DNA of 64,000 bases from Kribbella capetownensis (GCF_004331485.1 NZ_SJKD01000008.1:1-64000); one strand, 5' to 3'. Counted from the first letter of the stretch, positions 1-8,005 are shown. Notes: generated from the sequence alone by a model not told the origin. Translations and numbers: made by a program.

Positions 1-369
1 ATTGGTTCGCACCGCCTCGGTCAGCCTGCCCCACGCCGGGTAGAGCCGGCGGTCCAGCATCTGCACCCAACCGCCGAAGTCGTACGCCTTGCCGGGAACA
101 AGGAACTCATCGGCCAGCGCACTGTTCACGTAGCGCGCGTCCCGCCGCTCGAGCAACCCGATCGACGCACACGCGGTCACCAGCAACTCGACGGGCCGCA
201 GATCAACCCCCAGCAGCTCGGCAAGTTCATCGATGGTGTGACCGTCGGTGCCGGACAGACGGCCGAAGAGATCCAGCTCCTGTGCAGTCGCGAGCGCCTT
301 GAACGACCAGAAACCGATGGACAGCTCCATCAGCGGCAAGGGCGAGACCTGATCACGGGCGGTGTGCAT
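1..369 (-). CDS. SAM-dependent O-methyltransferase, N-terminal part (truncated by window edge)
   Basis: My translation of the minus strand from the ATG at 367-369 gives 123 open residues beginning MHTARDQVSPLPLMEL and running off the window at base 1. It resembles the N-terminal winged-helix dimerisation domain of acetylserotonin/hydroxyindole-type O-methyltransferases: a helix around IGFWSFKALATAQELDLF, then a 'TIDELAELLGVDLRPVELLVTA' type helix-turn-helix (split here as TIDELAELLG and RPVELLVTA). The catalytic SAM-binding half lies outside the window. It is divergent from the LysR gene, so that regulator may control it. The family assignment is good; the substrate is unknown. Confidence 0.75.
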   Translation of the reverse strand, partial: MHTARDQVSPLPLMELSIGFWSFKALATAQELDLFGRLSGTDGHTIDELAELLGVDLRPVELLVTACASIGLLERRDARYVNSALADEFLVPGKAYDFGGWVQMLDRRLYPAWGRLTEAVRTN

Positions 370-489
370 GAACTCTCCTGCTCACGTCGTACGAAGCTCG
401 GACTCCTTCACCCTCGTCCGAGCCGCTCTGTCGATCAACGCGAACCTGTGCAACGCTCGTGAAGTGTGCCTTAACGAAGGGATCGGAGA

Positions 490-1320
490 ATGCTGGAGCG
501 CTACGAGCTGGAGACGTTCCTGACGCTCGCCGAGGAACTTCATTTCGGTCGAACCGCCGAGCGGATGCACGTTTCCACGGCCCGGGTCAGCCAGACGATC
601 AAGGGACTGGAGCGTCGCGTCGGCGCGCCGTTGTTCAACCGCACCAGTCGGCGCGTGGAGCTGACCCCGATCGGGCACAGGCTGGCCGAGGATCTGCGGC
701 CCGCGCAAGAGCTGATCGCGGCCGGGGTCGAACGGGCGGTCCGGTCGGCCCGAGGCGTCACTGGCATCCTGCGCGTGGGCTTCGTCGGTGCGGCCGGAGG
801 CCAACTGCTCCTTGACGCCGCCGAGCTGCTGCACTCTCGCGAGCCTGGCTGCGAGGTCGTGGTACGCGAGGTGCAGCTCGACGACGCCGTACCGCGGCTG
901 CTCGACGGCGAGGTGGAGGTGCTGCTCACCTGCTTCCTCAGCGACCGGGACGACCTCGTCACCGGACCCGCGCTCGTGACCGAGGCACGGATGCTCGCAG
1001 TACCGTCCGCACACCCGTTTGCTGACCAGCAGTCCGTCTCGGTCGAGGAACTCGCCGGGGTGGCCGTACTGCCGGCGGCCGGGTCGTTCCAGGAGATCCT
1101 GACCCTCGTCGGTGCCGGCCGGGGAGTCTTCCCGATCGGCGCCCACATGAGGCGCTACTACATGCGCCCCGATGTCGCCTACGTTCTCTTCCGAGACGCA
1201 CCGCCGGTGCAGTGGCGCCTGCTGTGGCGCACCGACGGTGCCACCGCCCGGATCCACGCGTTCGCCGCGGCCGCACAGGACCTGGTAATCCCAGCCGCGG
1301 CGGGTACCGGGGGCGCATGA
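490..1320 (+). CDS. LysR family transcriptional regulator
   Basis: A 276-residue protein, slightly short for the roughly 300-residue family. Residues 1-60 form the winged HTH (start MLERYELETFLTLAEELHF, then VSQTIKGLERRVGAPLFNR), followed by a linker helix. A type 2 periplasmic-binding-like effector domain spans about residues 90-270, with GILRVGFVGAAGG opening it. A GGAG sits only one base before the ATG, so the start is placed on the conserved HTH rather than on spacing. Its stop overlaps the start of the SRPBCC gene (ATGA at 1317-1320), so the two are co-translated. Divergence from the methyltransferase gene suggests control of that gene, as is common for LysR proteins. Confidence 0.9.
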   Translation: MLERYELETFLTLAEELHFGRTAERMHVSTARVSQTIKGLERRVGAPLFNRTSRRVELTPIGHRLAEDLRPAQELIAAGVERAVRSARGVTGILRVGFVGAAGGQLLLDAAELLHSREPGCEVVVREVQLDDAVPRLLDGEVEVLLTCFLSDRDDLVTGPALVTEARMLAVPSAHPFADQQSVSVEELAGVAVLPAAGSFQEILTLVGAGRGVFPIGAHMRRYYMRPDVAYVLFRDAPPVQWRLLWRTDGATARIHAFAAAAQDLVIPAAAGTGGA

Positions 1321-1766
1321 CGGACAGCGGCATGACCGAGACCACCTGCTTGATCCACGCCTCGACGGCGGACGTCTTCGCGATCCTGACCGACGGCTGG
1401 ACGTACGCCGCCTGGGTTGTCGGCGCATCCCGGGTCCGCGACGTCGACGGCGGCTGGCCTCAGCCCGGCCACAGCATTCACCATTCGGTCGGCATCTGGC
1501 CGCTGGTCCTGAACGACACCACGACGGTCGCGCAGTACGAACCGAACCGCTTCCTCCAACTGAAGGTCCGCGCGTGGCCCACCGGTGCCGGCATCGTCGA
1601 GTTCGTGCTCACCGACCGCGACGGCGACTGTGACCTCCTGATGCGAGAACGCGCCGTCAGCGGCCCCCTCGCGCTCATCCCCCACCCACTCGTCGACCCG
1701 GTCCTCCGCCTTCGCAACCACGAAACCCTCCGCCGCCTCGCCCTCCTCGCCGAAAAGCACCACTGA
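1317..1766 (+). CDS. SRPBCC family (polyketide cyclase/START-like) protein
   Basis: A 149-residue protein with the SRPBCC pattern: an opening strand TTCLIHASTADVFAILTDG, a helix followed by the central antiparallel sheet (RFLQLKVRAWPTGAG, VEFVLTDRD) and a long C-terminal helix (LVDPVLRLRNHETLRRLA) lining a hydrophobic ligand cavity. The frame stays open upstream, but the ATG at 1317 overlaps the LysR stop codon and gives the family's usual length; a second ATG follows at 1332. The coupling to the regulator suggests a shared role in handling a small hydrophobic ligand. No catalytic activity can be deduced. Confidence 0.8.
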   Translation: MTDSGMTETTCLIHASTADVFAILTDGWTYAAWVVGASRVRDVDGGWPQPGHSIHHSVGIWPLVLNDTTTVAQYEPNRFLQLKVRAWPTGAGIVEFVLTDRDGDCDLLMRERAVSGPLALIPHPLVDPVLRLRNHETLRRLALLAEKHH

Positions 1767-1844
1767 CCCCAGAAGACCGCGCAGCGCGCCTCTTCGACGA
1801 GCTGAAGGACAACCCGGATAACCGTTCGAACCCGTTACCGGTCC

Positions 1845-2186
1845 TCAGTAGCGGGCCATTTCCTCGTGGCGTTTCAGGTCGGCGCGGTGGGTGCCGGTGG
1901 TCACGGTGCCGTCGGTCAGATCGTCGACCTCGTTCCACGGCAGGTACCAGACCTCGCCGAGCCGGCGGTGGACCAGCCACCGCAACAACGCGGGTCCGAC
2001 GTGACGCTCGTACCCGAACAGTCTCGTGGTGTGGTGCTCGACCACGATCAGGCCGTCGACCCGCAACGCACTCTGCATCGACGCCAGCACGGGTCCGTCC
2101 TGGACCAGGCGTACGTCGGCGACCCCGCCGATCGTCGTACCGGCGCCATCGATCACGCGCCAGCCGAGCAGATCATTCAGTCGCAT
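1845..2186 (-). CDS. PRC-barrel-like small protein
   Basis: A 113-residue soluble protein beginning MRLNDLLGWRVIDGAG. The pattern 'LLGWRVIDGAGTTIGGVADV' is that of a PRC-barrel beta strand pair, which often acts as an adaptor. The C-terminal part (RWLVHRRLGEVWYLPWNEV) is consistent with a second strand set. A clear AGGAG lies six bases before the ATG. It is the last gene of the NRAMP operon and overlaps the previous gene by 14 bases. By context it should be an accessory to the metal transporter; direct function is not known. Confidence 0.65.
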   Translation of the reverse strand: MRLNDLLGWRVIDGAGTTIGGVADVRLVQDGPVLASMQSALRVDGLIVVEHHTTRLFGYERHVGPALLRWLVHRRLGEVWYLPWNEVDDLTDGTVTTGTHRADLKRHEEMARY

Positions 2187-2472
2187 CGCCGGCTCCTGGG
2201 ATCTTGTCGATGATGTGCCGCTCGGTCCAGTCGTCGTGGTGCTCGAGATCCAGGCCCTGGTTGACGACCTTCACCGCGGTGTCGATCTCGGCGATCTGCT
2301 GGGCCGGTATCCGTTCCCGGCCCGAGAACAGCGCGGACACCACCGGCGGATCGCTGTCCAGGTCGAGCTCGACGTCGTCCACCTTGCCGAGCAGGTGACC
2401 GTCGGCCTGGTCGATCAACTGCCGGTCGAGCAGATGCAGCTGGGCGTGCAGCACGCGTCCGGCCATGGTCAT
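2173..2472 (-). CDS. PRC-barrel-like accessory of NRAMP transporter
   Basis: A 99-residue protein starting MTMAGRVLHAQLHLLDR, with a PRC-barrel-type core (QADGHLLGKVDDVELDLDS, then PPVVSALFSGRE). The frame remains open far upstream, but the ATG at 2472 forms an ATGA overlap with the stop of the transporter gene, fixing the start; an in-frame ATG at 2466 is the alternative. PRC-barrel and MgtE-N-like domains commonly accompany NRAMP/MgtE-type transporters in actinobacteria, where they are thought to sense or gate cation transport. That role is inferred here from position. Confidence 0.7.
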   Translation of the reverse strand: MTMAGRVLHAQLHLLDRQLIDQADGHLLGKVDDVELDLDSDPPVVSALFSGRERIPAQQIAEIDTAVKVVNQGLDLEHHDDWTERHIIDKIPGAGDATE

Positions 2473-3698
2473 TGCCCCGCTCTCGTCAGGATCATCAAGG
2501 GAATGGCGGCAACCGAGGCGACCACCAGGAGGCCGAGATAGATCAGCCCGAAGAAGTTCAGCACCCGCCCGTTCGTGTGCCGACCGACGTAGTCCGGGTC
2601 GTTCGCGACGATCAGGATCGGCAGGTAGGTCAAGGGCAGCGCCATCGCCGCGAACACCACGGAGTACTCCGTCACCTTCACCGGATCCACCGCTGTCAGC
2701 AACGTCAGGACCGCGATTGCCAGGCAGACGATCATGATCACGTGGAACCGCGAGGCCTCCCGCGGCCGGACGAACTTCCCCCACTGCCAGCCGCGGTACT
2801 GCGCAATCGTGTACCCGCAGGACAACACCGTCTCCAGCGCGGCGCCGAACGTTGCCGCGAACACGCCGATCAGCACGATCGCGAGCCCTATCTTGCCGAA
2901 GGCAACGGCCACCGGCAGTGTCACCTGTCCCAGCGTGCCCACCTGGATCCCGGCCGGGAGAAACAGCACCGCCGCACACCCGGCGATTGCCAGCGACAAC
3001 AACCCGCCGAGCGGAAACCCGACGAACACGTTGGTGCGCGCCGTGACCAGATCGTCCCGGCTCCACTTCTCCTCGACCCCGCCCGAGGAGAAGAAGAACA
3101 CCTCGTACGGCGTCATCGCGGCACCGAACAGCGCGATCGCGTAGTACGTGTACGTCGCCCAGCTCTCGTGCCCGACCGGATGCGGATTCGTCGCCTGATG
3201 CACCAGCTGGCCCCAGTCCGGGCCGAGCTTGAACAACGCCACCGCGAACACGATCAGCAGCAGCCCGAGCAGACCGAACACCTGTTCCAGCCGGGAGAAC
3301 TTCACCCGCCAGATCACCAGCCAGACCGCCAGCGCGACCAACGGCATCCACAGCAGATAGTTCACGCCGCTAGCCAGCTCGAAGGCCAGCGCGACACCGC
3401 CGATCTCCGCGATCAGGGTCAGCAGGGTGACCAGGAACGACGCGACCAAAGTGACCAGCCCGGTCCGGCGACCCAGCCGCTCGCGAATCAGATCGAACAC
3501 AGGTCGCCCGGACAACGCGACCACGCGGCCCGACATCTCCGCGTACAAACAGATCCCGATCACACCCACCACGACGACCCAGGCCATCCGCATCCCGAAG
3601 CGGGCGCCGACCAGGGCGTTCGTGACCAGGTCGCCGATGTCGACGAATCCACCGATCGCGGTGAGGATCCCGAGGGCGACACCGAGGACCTTCTTCAC
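2469..3698 (-). CDS. NRAMP-family divalent metal transporter, non-canonical metal site
   Basis: A 409-residue membrane protein with about eleven hydrophobic segments. TM1 carries GGFVDIGDLVTNALVGARFG where Mn/Fe NRAMP proteins have D-P-G-N. TM6 reads AAMTPYEVFFFSSGG where the classical motif is M-P-H. This pattern is closer to the divergent NRAMP-related group that includes Mg2+ transporters, so the substrate may be Mg2+ or Mn2+ rather than Fe2+. Start: GTG at 3696-3698 overlapping the lipoprotein stop (GTGA) with GGAG twelve bases upstream; the longer open frame has no family similarity before this. It is coupled by overlap to the PRC-barrel gene downstream. Confidence 0.8.
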   Translation of the reverse strand: MKKVLGVALGILTAIGGFVDIGDLVTNALVGARFGMRMAWVVVVGVIGICLYAEMSGRVVALSGRPVFDLIRERLGRRTGLVTLVASFLVTLLTLIAEIGGVALAFELASGVNYLLWMPLVALAVWLVIWRVKFSRLEQVFGLLGLLLIVFAVALFKLGPDWGQLVHQATNPHPVGHESWATYTYYAIALFGAAMTPYEVFFFSSGGVEEKWSRDDLVTARTNVFVGFPLGGLLSLAIAGCAAVLFLPAGIQVGTLGQVTLPVAVAFGKIGLAIVLIGVFAATFGAALETVLSCGYTIAQYRGWQWGKFVRPREASRFHVIMIVCLAIAVLTLLTAVDPVKVTEYSVVFAAMALPLTYLPILIVANDPDYVGRHTNGRVLNFFGLIYLGLLVVASVAAIPLMILTRAGQ

Positions 3699-4138
3699 GT
3701 GGCCTGCTCCCCGATCCGATCCAGTTCGTCCGCCGATCGGCGCAGTACGTCGAACTGCCGCAAGGCCGCCGCGAGATCGTCGTTGCCCAAGGCAATTCGG
3801 GTCGCCGTGACCGCCTTCTGAGCGTTGTCGAGCGCCTCGCCAACCTGCTCGTACATCCGCCGGGACTCGTTCGTCGACGGCTGCTGACCGTCGAACGAAC
3901 TGACCGCCTTCGCCACGGACTTCTCCGCGTCGGTGACCATGACGACCGCCGTACGCCGCCACAGATGACGTACCTGCAACTGCTCGACGACGAGGCGCGT
4001 CGTGTTGACCTCGGACTCCGCCTGCCGCGCCGACTGGGCCGCAGCATCAGTCAGCTGCTGATCGGCATTGCCACATCCGCCCAGCAGAAGCGCACAGAGC
4101 AGCCCGAAAACCACCCACCGCCCCATCACCCGAGCCAC
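3695..4138 (-). CDS. Small lipoprotein, first gene of the metal-transporter operon
   Basis: A 147-residue protein with a short n-region (MARVMGRW), a hydrophobic stretch and the lipobox LLGGC, predicting lipid anchoring outside the membrane. The mature part is polar and helical, rich in Ala, Glu, Gln and Arg (AEKSVAKAVSSFDGQQPS, EQVGEALDNAQKAV), consistent with a helical bundle. No enzymatic motif is seen. Its stop codon overlaps the GTG start of the NRAMP gene, so it probably acts with the transporter, for example as an external partner. An alternative start at the fifth codon would change little. Confidence 0.7.
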   Translation of the reverse strand: MARVMGRWVVFGLLCALLLGGCGNADQQLTDAAAQSARQAESEVNTTRLVVEQLQVRHLWRRTAVVMVTDAEKSVAKAVSSFDGQQPSTNESRRMYEQVGEALDNAQKAVTATRIALGNDDLAAALRQFDVLRRSADELDRIGEQAT

Positions 4139-4192
4139 GTCAACCCCGCGGAGGCACCCATGGACCCCCGGTACCCAGCGCCGAACCGTTGC

Positions 4193-4762
4193 CTAAGGCT
4201 TGAGCTCGTACCGCAGGAGTACGACGCCGTCGTCGAAGGCGGTGGCCTCGGCGACCTTCAGGTTCTGTTGACCTTCGAAGAGGTGCGTTCCCTTGCCGCG
4301 GGTGGACGGGCAGACCAGCATCCGGACCTCGTCGACGGCGCCGGCCGCCAGCAGGGAGCGCATCAGTTTCAAGCTCCCCCACAGCCAGATGTCCTTACCA
4401 CTCTGCTCCTTGAGCTCCCCGATGGTGGCAACCGGGTCGCGCGTCACGGTTGCGGCCGGAAAGTCGCCCCATGGCGCGTGATCCAATGATGACGAGGCAA
4501 CGAACTTGGTCAGGTTGTTCAGCTTCCTGCCGTACTCACCCTGGTCCTCGGCGTACGGCCAATAGCCCTTGGACTGGTTGTAGGTGTTGGCGCCGAGAAG
4601 CAACGTGTCGACCGAGTCGATGAAACCCATCAAGCTGTTCTGGAAAGGGTTGTCGGTCACCGCGTCGTCGAACGGCTCCCCCGACACGAAGCTGAGGCCG
4701 CCGTCCTCCTCCGCCGCGATGTTGTCGACCGTGACCCACTGCTGAACTACGAGCTTCCGCAT
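4193..4762 (-). CDS. Dihydrofolate reductase-like (RibD C-terminal family) protein
   Basis: A 189-residue protein beginning MRKLVVQQWVTVDNIAAEEDGG, the first strand and loop of the RibD-C/DHFR fold, followed by DTLLLGANTYNQSKGYWPY (G-x-x-T-Y motif), a central KDIWLWGSLKLMRSLLAAGAVDEVRM NADPH-binding helix region (written here as KDIWLWGSLKLM and AGAVDEVRM) and the C-terminal strand pair. It probably reduces a small substrate with NADPH; true DHFR activity is unlikely for this branch. AAGG lies upstream of the ATG at 4762; the open frame continues upstream without similarity. It lies downstream of the HxlR gene on the same strand. Confidence 0.8.
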   Translation of the reverse strand: MRKLVVQQWVTVDNIAAEEDGGLSFVSGEPFDDAVTDNPFQNSLMGFIDSVDTLLLGANTYNQSKGYWPYAEDQGEYGRKLNNLTKFVASSSLDHAPWGDFPAATVTRDPVATIGELKEQSGKDIWLWGSLKLMRSLLAAGAVDEVRMLVCPSTRGKGTHLFEGQQNLKVAEATAFDDGVVLLRYELKP

Positions 4763-4860
4763 GGCTGACCTTCCCTGGGTGCGATGGTGCGGCCAGGGTG
4801 GCCGCATCTACCCCTGAGACGGAGCCGCCGCAGCGATCTCGACATCCCGCCCTCATCGGC

Positions 4861-5346
4861 CTAGTCGGCGTGTTGTTGGGTGGTGGCGGCGTCGAGGCGC
4901 TCCAGTGGGCCTGGGCCGTTGTGCGGCTTCGCTGGGGCGCCGAGGTGGCGGGTGCGGAGTTCGTCCATGAGGTCCTCGATGAACGCCGGGCCCTCGTCGC
5001 GCATGAGTTGCTGCCGGCTGCGGAGCTCGTCGGTGCCGGGGCGCCAGTCGAGGCCCCAGTTGCCGAGGGCGTAGATGATCGGAAGCGTCTGGATGCCGGC
5101 TTCGGTGAGGCTGTACTGCGCGCGCTGTCCCCGGGCGGCCGTGCCGCGGCTGAGGATCCCTGCCTCGACGAGCCGGACGAGGCGGTCGGCGAGGATGTTC
5201 GAGGCGATGCCCTCGATCGACCCGGTGAGCAGCCCCCGGAAGTAGCGTCGGTCGGCGAAGATGACGTCGCGCAGCACGAGCAGCGACCAGCGATCCCCGA
5301 GCACCTCGACGGCGGCGTTGATCGGACACCCGGACCGTGGTTCCAC
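4861..5346 (-). CDS. HxlR family transcriptional regulator
   Basis: A 161-residue protein with the HxlR signature: an N-terminal Cys in CPINAAVEVLGDRWSLLVL, the winged HTH with RRYFRGLLTGSIEGIASNIL and LADRLVRLVEAGIL, then the wing TAARGQRAQYSLTEAG. GTG at 5344-5346 is chosen because AAGGAGG lies four bases upstream and the frame before it has no family similarity. HxlR proteins sense electrophiles or oxidants, often through the conserved Cys. The divergent gene pair encodes a reductase-like protein and an MBL hydrolase, which fits a detoxification response. The shared control region contains a near-palindrome. Confidence 0.88.
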   Translation of the reverse strand: MEPRSGCPINAAVEVLGDRWSLLVLRDVIFADRRYFRGLLTGSIEGIASNILADRLVRLVEAGILSRGTAARGQRAQYSLTEAGIQTLPIIYALGNWGLDWRPGTDELRSRQQLMRDEGPAFIEDLMDELRTRHLGAPAKPHNGPGPLERLDAATTQQHAD

Positions 5347-5355
5347 GACTCCTCC

Positions 5356-5409
5356 TTGACAGCTGTTTGCATCCCAATATAGTGATTGCAGAACGCAAGC
5401 ACTATTGGG
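5356..5409 (+). promoter_or_regulatory. Sigma70-type promoter with HxlR-type operator
   Basis: On the plus strand TTGACA (5356-5361) is followed after 16 bases by TATAGT (5378-5383), predicting transcription from about 5390 into the reductase/MBL operon. Over the -10 and start lie nested imperfect inverted repeats: CCCAATATAGTG (5373-5384) with CACTATTGGG (5400-5409), and GTGATTGC (5382-5389) with GCAAGCAC (5395-5402). The position over the core promoter is that expected for repression by the divergent HxlR protein. Binding is inferred. Confidence 0.7.
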
Positions 5410-5418
5410 AAGAGGGGG

Positions 5419-6012
5419 ATGATGGGCCGCTTCGTGTATTCGATGAACGTGTCCCTCGACCTGCGGATCGAGCAAGTTCCCGGGGACAACGGCGCGGGCG
5501 AGTGGCTGCGCATCGACGAAGAGCTGCACCGCGCGTTCAACGCCCACGCTCAGGCACTCGCGCTGATGGTCAACGGCCGGGTCATCTACGAGACGATGGA
5601 GGAGTACTGGCCGCGCGGGCGCGCGGACGCGTCGCTGCCGGACTTCATGCGTGAGTTCGCCGAGATCTGGACCGCCAAGCCCAAGGTGCTCGTCTCGCGC
5701 ACCCGCCGCAGCGCCGACTACAACACCCGGATCATCGGCGGAGACGACGCGATCGACCAGCTCGCCGCGCTCCGGGCCGAGACCGACGGCATCATCGGGG
5801 TCGGCGGCGCGACGCTCGCGACGCAGCTGCTCCGCGCGGGACTGCTGGACGAGTTGCTGCTCGCCACCCACCCCACGATCCTCGGCTTCGGCCGGCCGTT
5901 GTTCGACGACTACGACCTGCCGATCGACCTCGAGCTGCTCGAGCAGCGATCGTTCAAGCAGGGCGTCACGATGCACCGCTACGCGATCCGCGATGTGAAG
6001 GAGGCCGGCTGA
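5419..6012 (+). CDS. Dihydrofolate reductase-like (RibD C-terminal family) protein
   Basis: A 197-residue RibD-C/DHFR-fold protein: first strand GRFVYSMNVSLDLRIEQV, ALMVNGRVIYETMEEYWP (G-R-x-x-Y-E motif), IIGVGGATLATQLLRAGLLD (Gly-rich NADPH site) and LLLATHPTILGFGRPLFDD, a C-terminal motif typical of this family. Two adjacent ATG codons at 5419 and 5422 follow a purine-rich AAGAGGGGG; I use the first. It is the first gene behind the HxlR-type promoter and overlaps the MBL gene by one base. It is a second member of the same fold as the gene at 4193 but of a different subgroup. Confidence 0.82.
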   Translation: MMGRFVYSMNVSLDLRIEQVPGDNGAGEWLRIDEELHRAFNAHAQALALMVNGRVIYETMEEYWPRGRADASLPDFMREFAEIWTAKPKVLVSRTRRSADYNTRIIGGDDAIDQLAALRAETDGIIGVGGATLATQLLRAGLLDELLLATHPTILGFGRPLFDDYDLPIDLELLEQRSFKQGVTMHRYAIRDVKEAG

Positions 6013-6845
6013 TGCTGACGCAGGTTGCGGACGGTGTCCTGGTCCACCAGAGCGAGTTGATCCAGAACAACGCCGTTGTCGTGCAGGGCAGGGACGGCGT
6101 ACTGCTCGTCGACCCCGGAATCACGGGCGGCGAAATGGCCTGTCTCGCGAGCGACCTTCGCGCAATGGGCCAGTCCGTGGTCGCAGGATTCGCGACGCAT
6201 CCTGATTGGGATCACGTGCTCTGGCACTCCGAGTTCGGTGAAGTGCCCCGTTACGGCACTGCCCGCTGCGCTGCGTTCATGCGAGAGCTGCTGTCGAAGG
6301 CGGACTGGAAGGAACGCGCCGCCGGGGGGTTGCCGGAGGAAATCGCCGACGAGGTACCACTGGACCTGTTCGGCCGCATCACCGCTCTACCCGCCGGAAC
6401 CACCCAGCTTCCTTGGGATGGCCCGAAGGTCAGGGTGATCGAGCATCAAGGACATGCCACCGGCCATGCGGCACTGCTGGTCGAGGATCAGGGCGTTCTC
6501 GTCGCCGGCGACATGCTGTCCGATGTCCTGGTTCCGATGCCCGACCTGTACGGCGCCGCCGCTGACCCGCTCGAGGACTACCTCGGCGGGCTGCGGCTCT
6601 TCGCGGCCGTCGCGGACGACGTCACTGTCGTCGTCCCGGGCCACGGGTCCGTCGGCGGAGCGGACGAGCTGCACGCACGGATCGACCAGGATCGGGCCTA
6701 CGTGCAGGCCTTGCGCGACGGCCAGGACACCCGCGACCCGCGAGTCTCATCGCCCCAGGTGGGCTGGGAATGGGTGAGCGACGTACACGCAGGCCAACTC
6801 CAGCGCCTCGCCCAAAGAAGCGAGAGCAACGGGACGCAGGCCTAG
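6012..6845 (+). CDS. MBL-fold metallo-hydrolase
   Basis: A 277-residue metallo-beta-lactamase-fold protein. The metal motif reads THPDWDHVLWHSEFG (H-x-D-x-D-H form), followed by HQGHATGHAALLVEDQGVLVAGD, which supplies the third His and the bridging Asp (parts HQGHATGHAALL and GVLVAGDMLSD), and VVVPGHGSVGG as the last His. This is the set needed for a dinuclear metal site. It begins one base inside the stop of the reductase gene (TGATG), so the two are co-translated under the HxlR-type promoter. Substrate unknown; a thioester, lactone or quinone-linked detoxification role would fit the regulator. Its stop codon overlaps that of the convergent gene. Confidence 0.88.
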   Translation: MLTQVADGVLVHQSELIQNNAVVVQGRDGVLLVDPGITGGEMACLASDLRAMGQSVVAGFATHPDWDHVLWHSEFGEVPRYGTARCAAFMRELLSKADWKERAAGGLPEEIADEVPLDLFGRITALPAGTTQLPWDGPKVRVIEHQGHATGHAALLVEDQGVLVAGDMLSDVLVPMPDLYGAAADPLEDYLGGLRLFAAVADDVTVVVPGHGSVGGADELHARIDQDRAYVQALRDGQDTRDPRVSSPQVGWEWVSDVHAGQLQRLAQRSESNGTQA

Positions 6846-7117
6846 CGGTCCAGCACCTGACGGCGTCGGTAGAGCAGGACTGCTCCGAGCGCGATGCCGG
6901 CACCGCCGAGGGCTGAGGCGCCGGCCTGTACGGCCTCGGAGGTGGTGTCGTCGACCGCGATCTCGACGGTCTTCGGTGATGGAGGATCGTGGGGAATCAG
7001 CGCACCCGACACCGTGCCGTTCTCGGCGGGGTGATTTGCCGCCGCGGTGGACGCTCCGAGTGCGGTCGCGCTCACGGCGAGCGCTGCGACTGAGATCGCT
7101 GTGCGTGTGTGGTTCAT
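6842..7117 (-). CDS. Small exported protein with C-terminal membrane anchor
   Basis: A 91-residue protein starting at ATG 7117 with AGGAGG seven bases upstream. Residues 1-25 are a signal peptide (TRTAISVAALAVSATALG, cleavage near TAAANH). The mature middle is short and acidic (IPHDPPSPKTVEIAVDD), and the end is a single transmembrane helix followed by YRRRQVLDR, giving an outside-facing anchored peptide without an LPXTG motif. The small size and the Gly/Ala-rich anchor are common among actinobacterial surface proteins of unknown role. The stop codon overlaps the stop of the MBL gene on the other strand. Confidence 0.72.
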   Translation of the reverse strand: MNHTRTAISVAALAVSATALGASTAAANHPAENGTVSGALIPHDPPSPKTVEIAVDDTTSEAVQAGASALGGAGIALGAVLLYRRRQVLDR

Positions 7118-7260
7118 GACCAACCTCCTGGCGCAAGGTTCCGGGTTCGGATCCCGGATTCCTTTCGACGCTAGGTACGGCGGTCGGCGGGCTAGAATAC
7201 GCGCTGTCGCGTATGGCACCCCGCGTGGCGGCGGCGTAGCGTCGCCAGTGGGAGGGCGTC

Positions 7261-8004
7261 ATGGCCGACGGCATCAGCGGGCGGGACCTGAATGCGATGC
7301 GCGACCTGCTCACCTTGAAGGCGGACGATCCCGGCCCCGCATTGCCGTGGGAATTGATGGAGTGCCTGCGCGACCTGTTCCACAGCGACTCCATGAAGGT
7401 GTCCCGTGCCCGGCCCGCCCAGGAAGAGTTCCTCCTCGAACAAGCCCTCGGCGAGTCCCAGTACGTCGAGATCGGCAACGACCCTCCGGACCCGCACTAC
7501 TGGGAGCTCGACAAGACCTCGGACGCCTGCAACTACGGGCAGCGCACCGGCGACATCGTCAGCGTGACCAAGCTGAGCGACTTCGTCTCCGACCGCCAGT
7601 GGCGGGCCAGCCCGATGGGCATCGACTACGGCGGCGGCCGGATGCGGGCGCTGATGGTCTACCTGCCCGACGAACCGGGACACAGCACCCGGCTGTATCT
7701 GTGGCGCGGCCCGGGCCGGGACTTCGACGAGCGGGACCGGCTGGTGCTCACGCTGCTGCGGCCGCACCTGATCGCGGCCTACCGAAGCGCCGAGCGGCGC
7801 CGGCGAGCACCCGCGCCACTCACTCCACGCCAGCTCGAGCTGCTCCAATACGTAGCCCAGGGCTACACCAACACCCAGATCGCCCGGCGAATGCAGCTGT
7901 CCGAGGGAACCGTACGCACGCATCTCAACCACATCTACGAACGCCTCGGAGTCACCAGCCGCACCGCCGCCGTGACAACCATGAGCACCGCCGGCCTGGA
8001 ATGA
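7261..8004 (+). CDS. LuxR family transcriptional regulator
   Basis: A 247-residue protein. The last 65 residues are a LuxR/NarL-type HTH: PLTPRQLELLQYVAQGYTN, QIARRMQLSEGTVRTHLNHI and YERLGVTSRTAAV. The N-terminal 170 residues look like a GAF-like or sensor domain of the type found in actinobacterial LuxR regulators (WELMECLRDLF, MRALMVYLPDEPGHSTRLYL); no phospho-acceptor receiver signature is visible. GGGAGG lies seven bases upstream of the ATG. It stands alone between the anchored protein and a decayed gene, so the target is unclear. Confidence 0.88.
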   Translation: MADGISGRDLNAMRDLLTLKADDPGPALPWELMECLRDLFHSDSMKVSRARPAQEEFLLEQALGESQYVEIGNDPPDPHYWELDKTSDACNYGQRTGDIVSVTKLSDFVSDRQWRASPMGIDYGGGRMRALMVYLPDEPGHSTRLYLWRGPGRDFDERDRLVLTLLRPHLIAAYRSAERRRRAPAPLTPRQLELLQYVAQGYTNTQIARRMQLSEGTVRTHLNHIYERLGVTSRTAAVTTMSTAGLE

Positions 8005-8005
8005 C

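Noticed and set aside
1..1766. Possible start of a secondary-metabolite cluster (O-methyltransferase, LysR, SRPBCC cyclase-like)
   Set aside because: No PKS, NRPS or other core enzyme is visible; the truncated methyltransferase alone is not enough.
1820..1850. GTTCGAA motif near 1823 resembling a tRNA T-loop
   Set aside because: No acceptor, D or anticodon stem can be folded around it and no CCA-type end follows.
2472..3821. 449-residue plus-strand frame opposite the NRAMP gene
   Set aside because: Composition is His/Asp/Arg/Gln-rich with no hydrophobic or family pattern, as expected of the complement of a membrane-protein gene.
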